The notes below the pieces were generated by a model that was not told the origin of the DNA, made no database searches, and worked only from the letters and a program-made list of their open reading frames with translations. Of a DNA stretch of 64,000 bases, positions 13,500-21,263 are shown one piece after another. Origin of the DNA: a virus; IMG/VR virus record IMGVR_UViG_3300033552_000004, positions 1 through 64,000 of that record. The stretch is one strand, 5' to 3'. Position 1 is the first letter of the stretch. Each line of letters begins with the position of its first letter. Made by a program: the position numbers and the translations under genes.

Positions 13500-14054
13500 A
13501 TGACCGACACCGGACAAATTCAGGCTTTTGGTGAGCGTAATGGCCTGCCATACTACAAAACAAACCCATCAATTCCGGCTAGTGGCATGGTTCCGTCTCG
13601 CACAAGAACGACTCAGATTGCTAGGGGCGGCAAGGCTGTCGTGGTAAACGCCACAGGGGAGGTGCTTGGGAAGGCCTCTATCGCATTCATGCAAAGCGAG
13701 GAGGTAGACCAGGCTAAGTTTGTCAAACTCTACATGGACGGATTGCGGCAGATAGCTGGCCTGTCTAAGGCGGGGATTGCTGTGTGTGAGATTGTGTACG
13801 AACAGATGCAGGAGAAGGTCAACAACGACCACATCATTCTCAGTTACTCCTTGGCTAAAGAACTCGGAATCTCTGAGCGCACATACCGTCGCGGCGTAAG
13901 GGACTTGCTGGAAAAAGAGGTAATCTTCGCCAGCCCTGCGGAGGGAATGTTTTTCTTGAACATCCAGTACATGTTCAACGGTAACAGGTTACACTTCGTT
14001 AAGTCCTATCACAAGGCGGCAATGGTACTGGGAATTGAGGAAGGTGATAAGTAG
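13500..14054 (+). CDS. RepL-like winged-helix protein, candidate replication initiator
   Basis: Start ATG 13500 behind aaaacaaggagtagatATG, giving 184 aa. The middle and C-terminal parts recall RepL-type plasmid initiators: a helical KFVKLYMDGLRQIAGL segment, ILSYSLAKELGISERTYRR (helix-turn-helix, about 114-132), then FASPAEGMFFLNIQYMFNG and RLHFVKSYHK. RepL proteins bind an origin and recruit host replication factors. The position beside the DnaA-box cluster fits this. An early transcription regulator with the same fold is the alternative. Confidence 0.7.
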   Translation: MTDTGQIQAFGERNGLPYYKTNPSIPASGMVPSRTRTTQIARGGKAVVVNATGEVLGKASIAFMQSEEVDQAKFVKLYMDGLRQIAGLSKAGIAVCEIVYEQMQEKVNNDHIILSYSLAKELGISERTYRRGVRDLLEKEVIFASPAEGMFFLNIQYMFNGNRLHFVKSYHKAAMVLGIEEGDK

Positions 14055-14109
14055 CGCCGGGTTGGAGTTCAGGTTTGAGGCTGACCCGCAGGCCAGCTTT
14101 GAACTGTAG
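14044..14109 (+). CDS. Possible 21-residue ORF
   Basis: A GTG frame overlaps the end of the RepL-like gene and encodes a 21-residue peptide ending FEADPQASFEL. It sits close to the upstream gene in a region of coupled genes. No other evidence; it may not be translated. Confidence 0.25.
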   Translation: MISSAGLEFRFEADPQASFEL

Positions 14110-14143
14110 ACAGCAGCTTTGTGAGCAGAAAAATAAAAATAAC

Positions 14144-14171
14144 TTCTCATTAATTAGAAACGTGCTACACT
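14144..14171 (+). promoter_or_regulatory. Palindrome promoter for the 14199 unit
   Basis: The palindrome ttctcattaattagaa (14144-14159) lies in the -35 position, followed by the extended -10 TGCTACACT (14163-14171) and the leader gcatcaacaacaag. Confidence 0.72.
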
Positions 14172-14198
14172 TTGTGCATCAACAACAAGGAGAGAATT

Positions 14199-14537
14199 AT
14201 GGGTTTAGATTGCTACGTTTTGAAGAAGTCTGCAACGGACGAAGCGCCCGTTGAGATTTGGTATGGGCGCAAGGAGAATGAGATTCATGGTTGGATGCAG
14301 CGTGAGTCTGGCATGGCTGCGGAAGACTTCAACTGTGAAGACCTTCCGCTTACGGAAGACGTACTGTTGCGTCTTGAGCAGGACTGTGCATCAGGTGGCG
14401 TGGGCTACACTGCCGGGTTTTTCTTTGGTGGTGCCAACGACACTGACGAGGTAAGGACTGTTGTGCGCAACCTCATCAGTGTGTCGCGGCTGGCACTTGC
14501 AGAGGGTGCAGAAGTTAGGTACACAAGCTGGTGGTAA
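14199..14537 (+). CDS. Conserved MGLD-type phage protein, 112 aa
   Basis: Start ATG 14199 has an aaggagagaatt site. The N-terminus MGLDCYVLKK and the central WYGRKENEIHGWM resemble a widespread phage and bacterial family starting MGLDMYL, of unknown role. It is acidic, with a glycine-rich loop (GGVGYTAGFFFGGAND). Its stop overlaps the next ATG (TAATG). Confidence 0.78.
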   Translation: MGLDCYVLKKSATDEAPVEIWYGRKENEIHGWMQRESGMAAEDFNCEDLPLTEDVLLRLEQDCASGGVGYTAGFFFGGANDTDEVRTVVRNLISVSRLALAEGAEVRYTSWW

Positions 14538-14668
14538 TGTCTCCACCGCCATTTACGCTGCTAGGCGAAACATTCGGCTTCGACGAGAAAACCAGATGGG
14601 TCATAGTGCCACTCTGGACAACTGCCACACCGGCAAACGATGAAACATTTATAGAGGAGACGGTATGA
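14537..14668 (+). CDS. Small hypothetical protein, 43 aa
   Basis: The frame is tied to both neighbours: its ATG overlaps the upstream stop (TAATG) and its stop overlaps the next ATG (ATGA). Such double coupling supports a real gene. Pro/Thr-rich with an acidic end; no family recognised. Confidence 0.6.
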   Translation: MSPPPFTLLGETFGFDEKTRWVIVPLWTTATPANDETFIEETV

Positions 14669-15435
14669 ACAGACAACTTTTACAGCAAGCGCTTGATGCG
14701 CTGGTTGAAGCGGACGTTTTGCGCAATGACAAACAAGATGTGGTCGCTAGGCGCAAAACTATTGATGCCCTTTACGCAGCCCTGACACAGCAAGCCGATG
14801 CTACCCTCACCAATGAGGACACCAACCCGCAGCCAGTACAACCCGCCTCAGTAAATATGCCGATCACACCGTCAGAAAAAATGTGCGAGGCTATCAATGG
14901 TGGATATGGCAACCTCTCAACTTTTGACAAAGAGAGATTGATAGGTAAGGCGCAATTGTTGTATGCGTCTTTACTTAAACTCGCCCAGCCAGCCAGCCAA
15001 AAACTTGCATATATTTGCCAGGGTTGTGGAGGTCTTTATTGGACTGAAGTGAGTTGCGATTGCAATACGAAAGCGGCGTTTGATTTAGTTGCAGTATCAA
15101 ATATCGCGCAGCCAGTGCAGCCAGCCATCAATTTACACAAAGTACATCCAGAGTGGGAATCTGGCCCATCCTTGTTCAAGGATTGGTGCTCACAATGGTT
15201 TGGCACAGACTCCGATGAATCGTACCTAGCTCAAGCTGTTTTGTCTCTGCCTACCCATGCCGCACAGCCAGTACAGCCAGCGAGTGTGACAGATGCGGAG
15301 ACTATCCCCAAAGGAGTACTGGCCGCTATCCGTAACGCAGGCTTGATGCTGACTGTGAACCAGTACGGGTATCAATTACACAATCTTGGCCGAGCCGTGG
15401 CTTACGCCGCTCCTACAGAAGGGAGCCAGTCGTGA
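14665..15435 (+). CDS. Hypothetical multi-module protein with QPVQPA linkers
   Basis: This 256-aa protein alternates short folded pieces with three QPVQPA/I linkers (about residues 53, 151 and 202). It contains a possible zinc ribbon (CQGCGG ... CDC, about 118-132). The modules look like small helical domains found in phage early proteins. No enzyme motif seen. The start has a gaggagacggtATG site. It overlaps 15432-15560 by four bases. Confidence 0.72.
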   Translation: MNRQLLQQALDALVEADVLRNDKQDVVARRKTIDALYAALTQQADATLTNEDTNPQPVQPASVNMPITPSEKMCEAINGGYGNLSTFDKERLIGKAQLLYASLLKLAQPASQKLAYICQGCGGLYWTEVSCDCNTKAAFDLVAVSNIAQPVQPAINLHKVHPEWESGPSLFKDWCSQWFGTDSDESYLAQAVLSLPTHAAQPVQPASVTDAETIPKGVLAAIRNAGLMLTVNQYGYQLHNLGRAVAYAAPTEGSQS

Positions 15436-15560
15436 AAGTATTTTTCACATTTCTAGGGGTTTCCGTTTGTGTACTGGCGATTGCCGGGGCTTTGGGCCTT
15501 GGTCACTTTCGCCTCTATTACGGGCCGGATAAATTTACTTGCACAAAGGACAAACCATGA
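15432..15560 (+). CDS. Small membrane-anchored protein, 42 aa
   Basis: The GTG start overlaps the upstream stop (GTGA) and the stop overlaps the next ATG (ATGA). One hydrophobic segment (VFFTFLGVSVCVLAIAGALG) precedes a short polar tail with one Cys, so it is probably a single-pass inner-membrane protein. No family recognised. Confidence 0.68.
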   Translation: MKVFFTFLGVSVCVLAIAGALGLGHFRLYYGPDKFTCTKDKP

Positions 15561-16153
15561 ACACACCCACCACACCAGTGCTGCCAGTCGTTGCATTTCG
15601 CTACAAGGAAAACAGAGGTAACGGGCGTTTTGATTACAGCTACCACTTACCCGAGGACGAGAGCAAAGCGTACAAGGACAACTGCCTTGAAATCGAACCC
15701 CTCTGCAAAGTCTCTGACGCTCTCGCAGCTATTGCAGCCACCCAGAGCGCAGCACCTATAGCGCCTAGCCCTGAGCCAGTCTGCCTACACGATGACACGC
15801 AGCGACTAGGTGCGATCTGGACGCATTGCTTGCAGTGCGAAAAAAAGTGGGCTGACGACGACGCAGCACCTCCCGCGCAAGCAGCCCAGCCAGCACAAAG
15901 AGAAGGCTGTGACTATGTTGTAGAGGCGGGCAAGTTGTGTCGTAAGTGCCGTCAGATTCATCAAGCAGCACCTAGCCAGCCTACGGATGCTGAGCGGTAT
16001 CAATTCATTAAGTCTGGCGGCCAGTACGTAGTCAAAGTTAAAGACCTGACCATATTTTGCGGCCCAAGCCCTGACCATTTCCACGGTTACGGCAAAGCAC
16101 TGGACAAGGCAATCGACGCAGCCATCACTGCAAGTAAAGGAGGTGCAGCGTGA
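15557..16153 (+). CDS. Hypothetical protein with Ala/Pro linkers and Cys pairs
   Basis: Start ATG 15557 gives 198 aa. It has an N-terminal VVAFRYKENRGNGRFDYSY segment, Ala/Pro/Gln linkers like those of 14665-15435, and two CxxC pairs (CLQC about 87-90; CRKC about 127-130) that could bind zinc. The C-terminal part is a small folded domain beginning PTDAERYQFIKSGG, common in betaproteobacterial phage proteins. Function unknown. Confidence 0.75.
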   Translation: MNTPTTPVLPVVAFRYKENRGNGRFDYSYHLPEDESKAYKDNCLEIEPLCKVSDALAAIAATQSAAPIAPSPEPVCLHDDTQRLGAIWTHCLQCEKKWADDDAAPPAQAAQPAQREGCDYVVEAGKLCRKCRQIHQAAPSQPTDAERYQFIKSGGQYVVKVKDLTIFCGPSPDHFHGYGKALDKAIDAAITASKGGAA

Positions 16154-16344
16154 TTGAAAAACTCGGCTTTGCTGTCGCGATAGCAGGTGGTTGGCTTGTG
16201 GTTTTGACCATGCTAGCCGGAGTACTGCAATTGTCTTGGTTTTTGTACAAAGACATTGTTGGCTGGCCGCGCGTCTGGAAAGCGCTTCGCTTACTGAAAG
16301 AGCATGAATCAAAGCAAGGAGAAAAACATGACCACAAACCTTGA
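16150..16344 (+). CDS. Small membrane protein, 64 aa
   Basis: GTG 16150 overlaps the upstream stop. An N-terminal transmembrane segment (about residues 6-32) is followed by a basic, charged tail. No family recognised. It overlaps the start of the next gene by 17 bp in another frame. Confidence 0.68.
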   Translation: MIEKLGFAVAIAGGWLVVLTMLAGVLQLSWFLYKDIVGWPRVWKALRLLKEHESKQGEKHDHKP

Positions 16345-16843
16345 GCGGGCGGAAGCCGTAGGTGCAACCTTTGGTGTAAAGCTGGCCGACACGTTTTACG
16401 GCAGCACCGATACCACCACCATCCTGACAACCGCGCAGCTTGACGCCTACACAGCCCAAGCCAGTCAACCCCTGCCTGTCGCACTGCTTGAGCGTCTGAG
16501 CAAGACGCTGACAAACCTCGGTTATGCCACCCCTGAAGGCGGCATGGAGCACTTTGGCGCTCGGATTGAGTCGCAGCTTTACAGCCTGTGCGAGGGAGTT
16601 GACTCGATCTTAACGCAAGCAACGGTTGAGGCTAAGGCAGTGGGAGCGGTGCCGTTAGTGTGGGAGTCAACTACACCCGCGTACATCAAATTCGTGACGG
16701 ACGCGCGGTATAAAAAATTTACGCACAACATTCAGAAATGGTATCGGCCAGTCTGCCAGAAATGCACAGCGCATGGTGCGAATGACTTTGCGCGTGATGT
16801 TGAAGCAACCCACGGCATTGGTGCGCAGGAGGTGGTGTTGTGA
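16328..16843 (+). CDS. Hypothetical protein, 171 aa
   Basis: Start ATG 16328 has aaggagaaaaacATG; the longer in-frame start lacks a site. The N-terminal half is helical with Thr/Ala-rich loops. The C-terminal half has a CQKC pair (about 147-150) near GANDFARDVE. No family recognised. Confidence 0.72.
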   Translation: MTTNLERAEAVGATFGVKLADTFYGSTDTTTILTTAQLDAYTAQASQPLPVALLERLSKTLTNLGYATPEGGMEHFGARIESQLYSLCEGVDSILTQATVEAKAVGAVPLVWESTTPAYIKFVTDARYKKFTHNIQKWYRPVCQKCTAHGANDFARDVEATHGIGAQEVVL

Positions 16844-17010
16844 GCTATGTTGTAAAGGTTGTTCATTCGGAGACTGGCGAAGTGGTCAAGATGATCGAAG
16901 CTGTATCAGAGCGCCACGCTGACAGAATTGAGGGTGGTGTTTCGATCAACCTCAATCACGATCAATATCACACCGAAATTGAGCCACCCACACCCAAAGG
17001 AGCAGCATGA
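16840..17010 (+). CDS. Small hypothetical protein, 56 aa
   Basis: GTG 16840 overlaps the upstream stop (GTGA), with a gcaggaggtg site in front. SYVVKVVHSETGEVVKMIEAVSERHADRIEGG is broken by no odd codons and looks like the beta-alpha N-terminal unit of many small phage proteins. A different frame continues past its stop (see 16979-17080). Confidence 0.7.
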   Translation: MSYVVKVVHSETGEVVKMIEAVSERHADRIEGGVSINLNHDQYHTEIEPPTPKGAA

Positions 17011-17080
17011 CAACCGCTACAGCTTGTTTGATGTGTATGACATTGACAAGCAGAAATACCTATTAAACGGAGGTGAATAA
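16979..17080 (+). CDS. Out-of-frame coding remnant or tiny gene
   Basis: A TTG frame overlaps the end of 16840-17010 and encodes a protein-like tail NRYSLFDVYDIDKQKYLLN ending just before the ligase. It could be a 33-aa gene, a product of frameshifting from 16840, or the remnant of a deleted gene. No way to decide from sequence alone. Confidence 0.35.
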   Translation: MSHPHPKEQHDNRYSLFDVYDIDKQKYLLNGGE

Positions 17081-17081
17081 A

Positions 17082-18407
17082 ATGTCCCTGTACGAAATCA
17101 TCAAGGCGCTTCAAAGCGCAAAAGGCTCACTGGCGAAGCAGGCTATTCTGAACGAGAATGCCGGGAACGAATTGTTTAAGCATTACATGAAGGCTGTGTA
17201 CGATCCGGCTGTTAGCTACTGGCAGACCACGATTCCGGCAATAGATGAACACTTCAGCCGAGGTGGTGAATTTCACTATATGGACTTAGACTTTGTAGCC
17301 AAACTCGCAAACCGCGAATACACGGGTGCTGCTGCTAAGAGCGCCTTACTCTGGAGGACAGCGTGCCTGAACGACGATGGCCGGGAGCTTATGGCAATGC
17401 TCATCAAGCGCAGCATTGGCGGCTCTGTCGGTGAAACTATGGTGCTGAAAACTTGGCCCGGCTTGTTCTTTGTCCCAAGTTACATGCGCTGTGCTGGCAT
17501 GAGTCCGAAGGTGAAGGAGGAGTATGCGGCGCTGCCGTTTTTCTATGTGCAGAGCAAATATGACGGGTCATTCGGATACCTTAAATCATCGACCCTGTCA
17601 TCACACGCATCGCTATTCACCCGTGCTGGAAGCTTCTACCCCGCGTGGTTGGCAGAGAGGTTGGCAAAAAACCTACCCGACGGCGCTGTAGTTATGGGTG
17701 AAGTGCTGGTTTTTGAAGCGGGCAAACCACTGAGTCGAAAAGTTAGCAACGGTATGCTTAATTCTTTGCTGCAGGGTGGAGATGACACTGGCGCAGACAT
17801 TCGCATGATTGCGTGGGACATGGTTCCAGCCGCAGAATTTAAAAGCGGACAGTGCCACAAGCCTTACAACCTGCGTTTAGCGGACATGGGGCAGTGGGTA
17901 CAATCTACTACGCTGTCAATTGCAAACACTGTCGTAGTTACATCGCTTGAGCAAGCCTTTGCACTCAACCGCGAAGCGCTTCTACGTGGCGAGGAAGGAA
18001 CGGTCTGGAAAAAGCCTGACGGCATCTGGCGCGACAGTAGCTCTGGCACCAGGGACGCTGTGAAAGTGAAGATCAAGTTTGAGGCTGAATACCGTGTCAC
18101 AGGCAAGTACGAGGGTGAAGGCAAGGCCAAGGGTATGCTAGGCGGCTTTAACGTCGAGACAAGCTGCGGCAAGATTGCCAATAACGTCGGCTCCGGTTTT
18201 AGCGACAAGCAGCGCATTGAGTTTTGGGCCGAGGATACAACTGGTTGGATTGTGACGCTAGAGGCTAACGATGTTATTGACAAGACAGGCGCAGACACCG
18301 AGAGTTTGTTCCTGCCGATTTTTGTAGAGCGCCGTCTTGACAAGACGGAAGCAGATTCCCGTGCGCGGGTAATGGCGCAGCTGCAGGCTGCTAAAGAGGG
18401 GGCATGA
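17082..18407 (+). CDS. ATP-dependent DNA ligase
   Basis: Start ATG 17082 is eight bases after ggagg; an upstream in-frame GTG lacks a site. The 441-aa protein has the nucleotidyltransferase motifs: motif I SKYDGS with Lys159 as AMP acceptor, a GEV motif III region (about 208-210), EGTVWKKPDG (motif IV), KVKIKFE (motif V) and a C-terminal OB-like domain (YRVTGKYEGEGKAKG). It seals nicks during phage DNA replication, using ATP. Its place in the replication region fits. Confidence 0.92.
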   Translation: MSLYEIIKALQSAKGSLAKQAILNENAGNELFKHYMKAVYDPAVSYWQTTIPAIDEHFSRGGEFHYMDLDFVAKLANREYTGAAAKSALLWRTACLNDDGRELMAMLIKRSIGGSVGETMVLKTWPGLFFVPSYMRCAGMSPKVKEEYAALPFFYVQSKYDGSFGYLKSSTLSSHASLFTRAGSFYPAWLAERLAKNLPDGAVVMGEVLVFEAGKPLSRKVSNGMLNSLLQGGDDTGADIRMIAWDMVPAAEFKSGQCHKPYNLRLADMGQWVQSTTLSIANTVVVTSLEQAFALNREALLRGEEGTVWKKPDGIWRDSSSGTRDAVKVKIKFEAEYRVTGKYEGEGKAKGMLGGFNVETSCGKIANNVGSGFSDKQRIEFWAEDTTGWIVTLEANDVIDKTGADTESLFLPIFVERRLDKTEADSRARVMAQLQAAKEGA

Positions 18408-18408
18408 C

Positions 18409-18669
18409 ATGAGGACTATCTACAAGTACGAGCTAAAGGACAGCGTCTGTAAGCTGCATCTGCCCCTTGGGGCAGAGGTAGTCATGGCTGGAGGCCAGGT
18501 CGGCGCTGTGTTCATTTGGGCACTAATAAACAATGAGCAGCAAGAAACGCGAGAGCGGACGTTCCTGGTGCACCCCACGGGCCATGCCGTTTCAGACTAT
18601 GAGGTTTATGTTGGGACAGCAATGTTGTTCAACGACTCGCTCGTACTGCATGTGTTTGAGAAAACTTAA
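18409..18669 (+). CDS. DUF7352-like protein, 86 aa
   Basis: The pattern TIYKYEL near the start, a VGAVFIWALIN strand, RTFLVHPTGHAV and a final YVGTAMLFNDSLVLHVFE matches a short phage family I know as DUF7352. Its role is not known. It is separated from the ligase stop by one base. Confidence 0.78.
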   Translation: MRTIYKYELKDSVCKLHLPLGAEVVMAGGQVGAVFIWALINNEQQETRERTFLVHPTGHAVSDYEVYVGTAMLFNDSLVLHVFEKT

Positions 18670-18679
18670 GGAGTGTAGC

Positions 18680-18958
18680 ATGAAGACAAACGATTGCCTG
18701 ATGCAGGCTATAGAGGTGTTTGAGAAAGAGATTGAGCGCATCCGTGAGGAGTATAGCCGCCTCAATTTTGACGGAGGGACTCTAGATGTCGCGTCTGTTG
18801 CGAACAGAGATGACGACCTGGCCCATTGTTTATTCGGCATTGAGCTACTGCACTCCGCATATTTGCTCAAGCAAGAGGCCACATATCGACGCTGGTCTTT
18901 GCTGTCAGAACAAACTGTTACAACTAAAAGAGAGCAAACTGCTGCACATGGAAATTAA
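18680..18958 (+). CDS. Hypothetical helical protein, 92 aa
   Basis: Start ATG 18680 behind aaggagtgtagcATG. Helical and charged (AIEVFEKEIERIREEYSRL), then an acidic loop and a helix with His and Cys. No family recognised. Confidence 0.7.
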   Translation: MKTNDCLMQAIEVFEKEIERIREEYSRLNFDGGTLDVASVANRDDDLAHCLFGIELLHSAYLLKQEATYRRWSLLSEQTVTTKREQTAAHGN

Positions 18959-19032
18959 ACTTGGTGTACATTTGACTTAGCGGCAAAGCAATAACGCAGT
19001 GCCGTAATCAGACCACCTACGGAGTGATAGAT

Positions 19033-19929
19033 ATGGCAAAAATTATACGTTCTGGTAGCCGGAACAAGTTTCGCAGTCCCGAGGCCTTGCAAGCAGCATT
19101 GAGTGAGGCTCTCGGTAATCCAGTTGAGACGGAAGTCATCGACGGGGAGTTCACACTCACCCAGCAGGACGCCCCCAGCGCAGCCCATGAAGCCTCGCAG
19201 GATGTTGCAGTGACGCACACCACGCCCATCCAGACTCGACCCTCTGTGACGTCTAACAGCTGCGTCCGTGCGCTTGAGAAGGCTATTGGATTCGGCAAGA
19301 GCAAGCTCTATCTTGAGGTGGCTGTGTCTCTTGCAGTGTTCGCATCGTCCTCGACAGGCGCTGACAGGGCTACAAAGCGTGTCGTCTTTGGCATCTACTC
19401 ACAAGCAGGCTACGACGTCTCACCTACAGGCAGCGACTACAAGACGGTGCATAGGCGCGTCACCGCATCTGCTGACCTTTACAACAAGCTTGGCCGGGAT
19501 GAAATTGTCCTTGCAATGCAGGGTTTGCGCGAAGGCAAGGCCATCGAAAGCCTCTGTGCACACCTGGGCGACACATATCAGTTCGACAGCCTCAACGCTG
19601 TGCTGGAGTTTGTCGGCAAGCCTGTGGAGCAGACCAACACGCCAGAAGTCAGGGCAGCGCGGGCCGCTAAAGAGGTAGCTGAAAACAACGCAGTAGCTGC
19701 AGGCGTAAACGCACGTATCGCTGCCCGTCAGGCAGAACGTCATCAGCAGGCACTGGACGACTCCGACGGCATCATCGTCTCAGCAGGTAAACTTAGCCTG
19801 GTTGTGCCCCGCGATTGCATCCCGGCAGAGATAAGGGCGATGGCTAGCAAGCTGAACGACTTTGCGGATCGAATGGAAGCCGAGATAGGTACGCCGGAAG
19901 ACCAGCGCAACCGTGAAATGCACAGCTAA
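19033..19929 (+). CDS. Hypothetical protein, 298 aa, helical
   Basis: Start ATG 19033 with ggag eight bases upstream. A basic N-terminus (AKIIRSGSRNKFRSPE) and a disordered Thr/Pro/Ala linker (about 45-75) lead into a helical core with a Lys/Tyr-rich YSQAGYDVSPTGSDYKTVHRR region (about 127-149). A long charged coiled coil (about 205-245) follows. The KTVHRR area with its helices suggests possible DNA binding, but I cannot name a family. A terminator-like hairpin follows. Confidence 0.75.
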   Translation: MAKIIRSGSRNKFRSPEALQAALSEALGNPVETEVIDGEFTLTQQDAPSAAHEASQDVAVTHTTPIQTRPSVTSNSCVRALEKAIGFGKSKLYLEVAVSLAVFASSSTGADRATKRVVFGIYSQAGYDVSPTGSDYKTVHRRVTASADLYNKLGRDEIVLAMQGLREGKAIESLCAHLGDTYQFDSLNAVLEFVGKPVEQTNTPEVRAARAAKEVAENNAVAAGVNARIAARQAERHQQALDDSDGIIVSAGKLSLVVPRDCIPAEIRAMASKLNDFADRMEAEIGTPEDQRNREMHS

Positions 19930-19946
19930 AATGTAAAACACACGAC

Positions 19947-19972
19947 AAGCAATTCTGGTGTAGAATTGCTTT
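19947..19972 (+). terminator. Hairpin after the 19033-19929 gene
   Basis: The stem aagcaattc/gaattgctt, with loop tggtgta, is followed by a short T stretch. The loop also holds an extended-10-like TGTAGAAT, so it could double as a promoter for 20001. Confidence 0.55.
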
Positions 19973-20000
19973 GTTAATTAATTAATTAAAGGAGTGGACA

Positions 20001-20435
20001 ATGAAGACGACGATTGATACCATTAATGAGATTTTTGGGAAGCGGAAGGTGACCGACGACGCAGCACCAAAGATCAAAGCCATCTCATGCAAAGATGGTG
20101 TTAGCTTGTCAGTGCAAGCCAGCCGCAAGCACAATTGCTTCCCGCGCACAAACAAGGGCCCGTATGTGAGCGTTGAGGTGGGGTTTCCAACGATTGCACC
20201 GCCTCAGTCTTGGGCACCTTTCTGCAAGGGCGACTTCGACAAGAAGCCTTGCGACACAGTGTACTTCAATGTGCCATTGAAGATGGTAGCTGACTTTGTG
20301 GACACACATGGCGGCGTCAAGGCAGAGGAAGCACCAAAGATGGTGCTTCCAGCTGCTCCAGCACTTGTCCACCGCCCAGCCCTGGCTCAACGCCGATACA
20401 ACCTGACGGTTGAAGACTTAGGGTTTAGACTTTGA
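20001..20435 (+). CDS. Hypothetical protein, 144 aa
   Basis: Start ATG 20001 behind aaaggagtggacaATG. A compact domain (about 25-100) has the pattern GPYVSVEVGFPT ... PCDTVYFNVPL, resembling a conserved phage family of unknown role, followed by an Ala/Pro linker and a conserved basic tail. No enzyme motif. Confidence 0.75.
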   Translation: MKTTIDTINEIFGKRKVTDDAAPKIKAISCKDGVSLSVQASRKHNCFPRTNKGPYVSVEVGFPTIAPPQSWAPFCKGDFDKKPCDTVYFNVPLKMVADFVDTHGGVKAEEAPKMVLPAAPALVHRPALAQRRYNLTVEDLGFRL

Positions 20436-20680
20436 CGACTGCATACACTGCCGGTAAGTCCTACGCCACTGGAGAGACGCGCTGGCTTTACCCCCAAGAC
20501 GAGGAGCCACCAAAAGGCCAGAAGCTGCACATCCTTAACGAAGGTGGCGTTAGCATTCAAGGACTGTGGAAAGAAGACCAGGGTTTTATGGCGTTTCAGC
20601 GCATGTTTAAGCGCGACCACGCCAAGGAAGCAGAGTATAATACGTTCTTACTAATGAGAAAGAAAGCAGGCAAGGTATGA
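20432..20680 (+). CDS. Hypothetical protein, 82 aa
   Basis: TTG 20432 overlaps the upstream stop (TTGA). Trp-rich beta-like middle (TRWLYPQDEEPP, GVSIQGLWKEDQGFM) and a basic C-terminus ending in FLLMRKKAGKV. No family recognised. Confidence 0.68.
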   Translation: MTTAYTAGKSYATGETRWLYPQDEEPPKGQKLHILNEGGVSIQGLWKEDQGFMAFQRMFKRDHAKEAEYNTFLLMRKKAGKV

Positions 20681-20985
20681 GCAAGGTATTTTTGGCAGGC
20701 TTTAAGGCTGGCAAAGGGCGATACGAGCAGTTTGTTGATACGGCTACAGGTGACTCGTTCATTCGGGCCATAGACGCTGAAACGGTCATCTACCGGGTCA
20801 ATGCTGGTGGCTGGGCTTACAACCAGCACGGCAGCATTGCTGGACGCTTTGTCAGGATGGACAACGGTAACTACTACTACAGCACTATTGACAAAGACTT
20901 GAGATTGAATACCAAATATTCCGACTTGCTTGAGGCGTGTCGGGACGTCTTTAGTCTGCTACTGTCGCTGGGGCATAAAGAATGA
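20677..20985 (+). CDS. Hypothetical protein, 102 aa
   Basis: ATGA-coupled to its neighbours on both sides. Beta-rich, with Tyr/Gly repeats (GGWAYNQHGSIAGRF, NGNYYYSTIDKD) and a C-terminal helix. No family recognised. Confidence 0.7.
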   Translation: MSKVFLAGFKAGKGRYEQFVDTATGDSFIRAIDAETVIYRVNAGGWAYNQHGSIAGRFVRMDNGNYYYSTIDKDLRLNTKYSDLLEACRDVFSLLLSLGHKE

Positions 20986-21263
20986 TTGAAATGAAGTATG
21001 TAGTGGTGTCGTCTAAAGCTGGAGAGCAGATGTTCCTGCTTCCAAGGGCCATTAATCACAAAGACTTTGCGGAAGTATTGAGCTACATCAAGGAAGGTGG
21101 AAGTAGGGATTGGAAGCGGGAGCATAGACTTCCAATTTCCGCAGGGTTTACGGACGGAGTGATGTGCTACGGAAGCAGCGAGACGCTGACTTTAAAGTCT
21201 CGCCTAGAGGATACAGCGCTACTGAAAGCTGGCGGGTTCAGGGCTACTAAGGCTTTGGCTTGA
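20982..21263 (+). CDS. Hypothetical protein, 93 aa
   Basis: ATGA-coupled to the preceding gene. The N-terminal KYVVVSSKAGEQMFLLPRAI and the C-terminal GSSETLTLKSRLEDT resemble small phage proteins of unknown role with a beta-sheet core. No enzyme motif seen. Confidence 0.72.
   Translation: MIEMKYVVVSSKAGEQMFLLPRAINHKDFAEVLSYIKEGGSRDWKREHRLPISAGFTDGVMCYGSSETLTLKSRLEDTALLKAGGFRATKALA

Noticed and set aside
20645-20660. Palindrome-like ttcttactaatgagaa (and 44014-44029)
   Set aside because: Both lie in coding sequence, both encode FLLMRK, and are degenerate; probably chance matches to the regulon motif. The copies at 39407, 40421 and 55910 encode LTNG and may also be chance.
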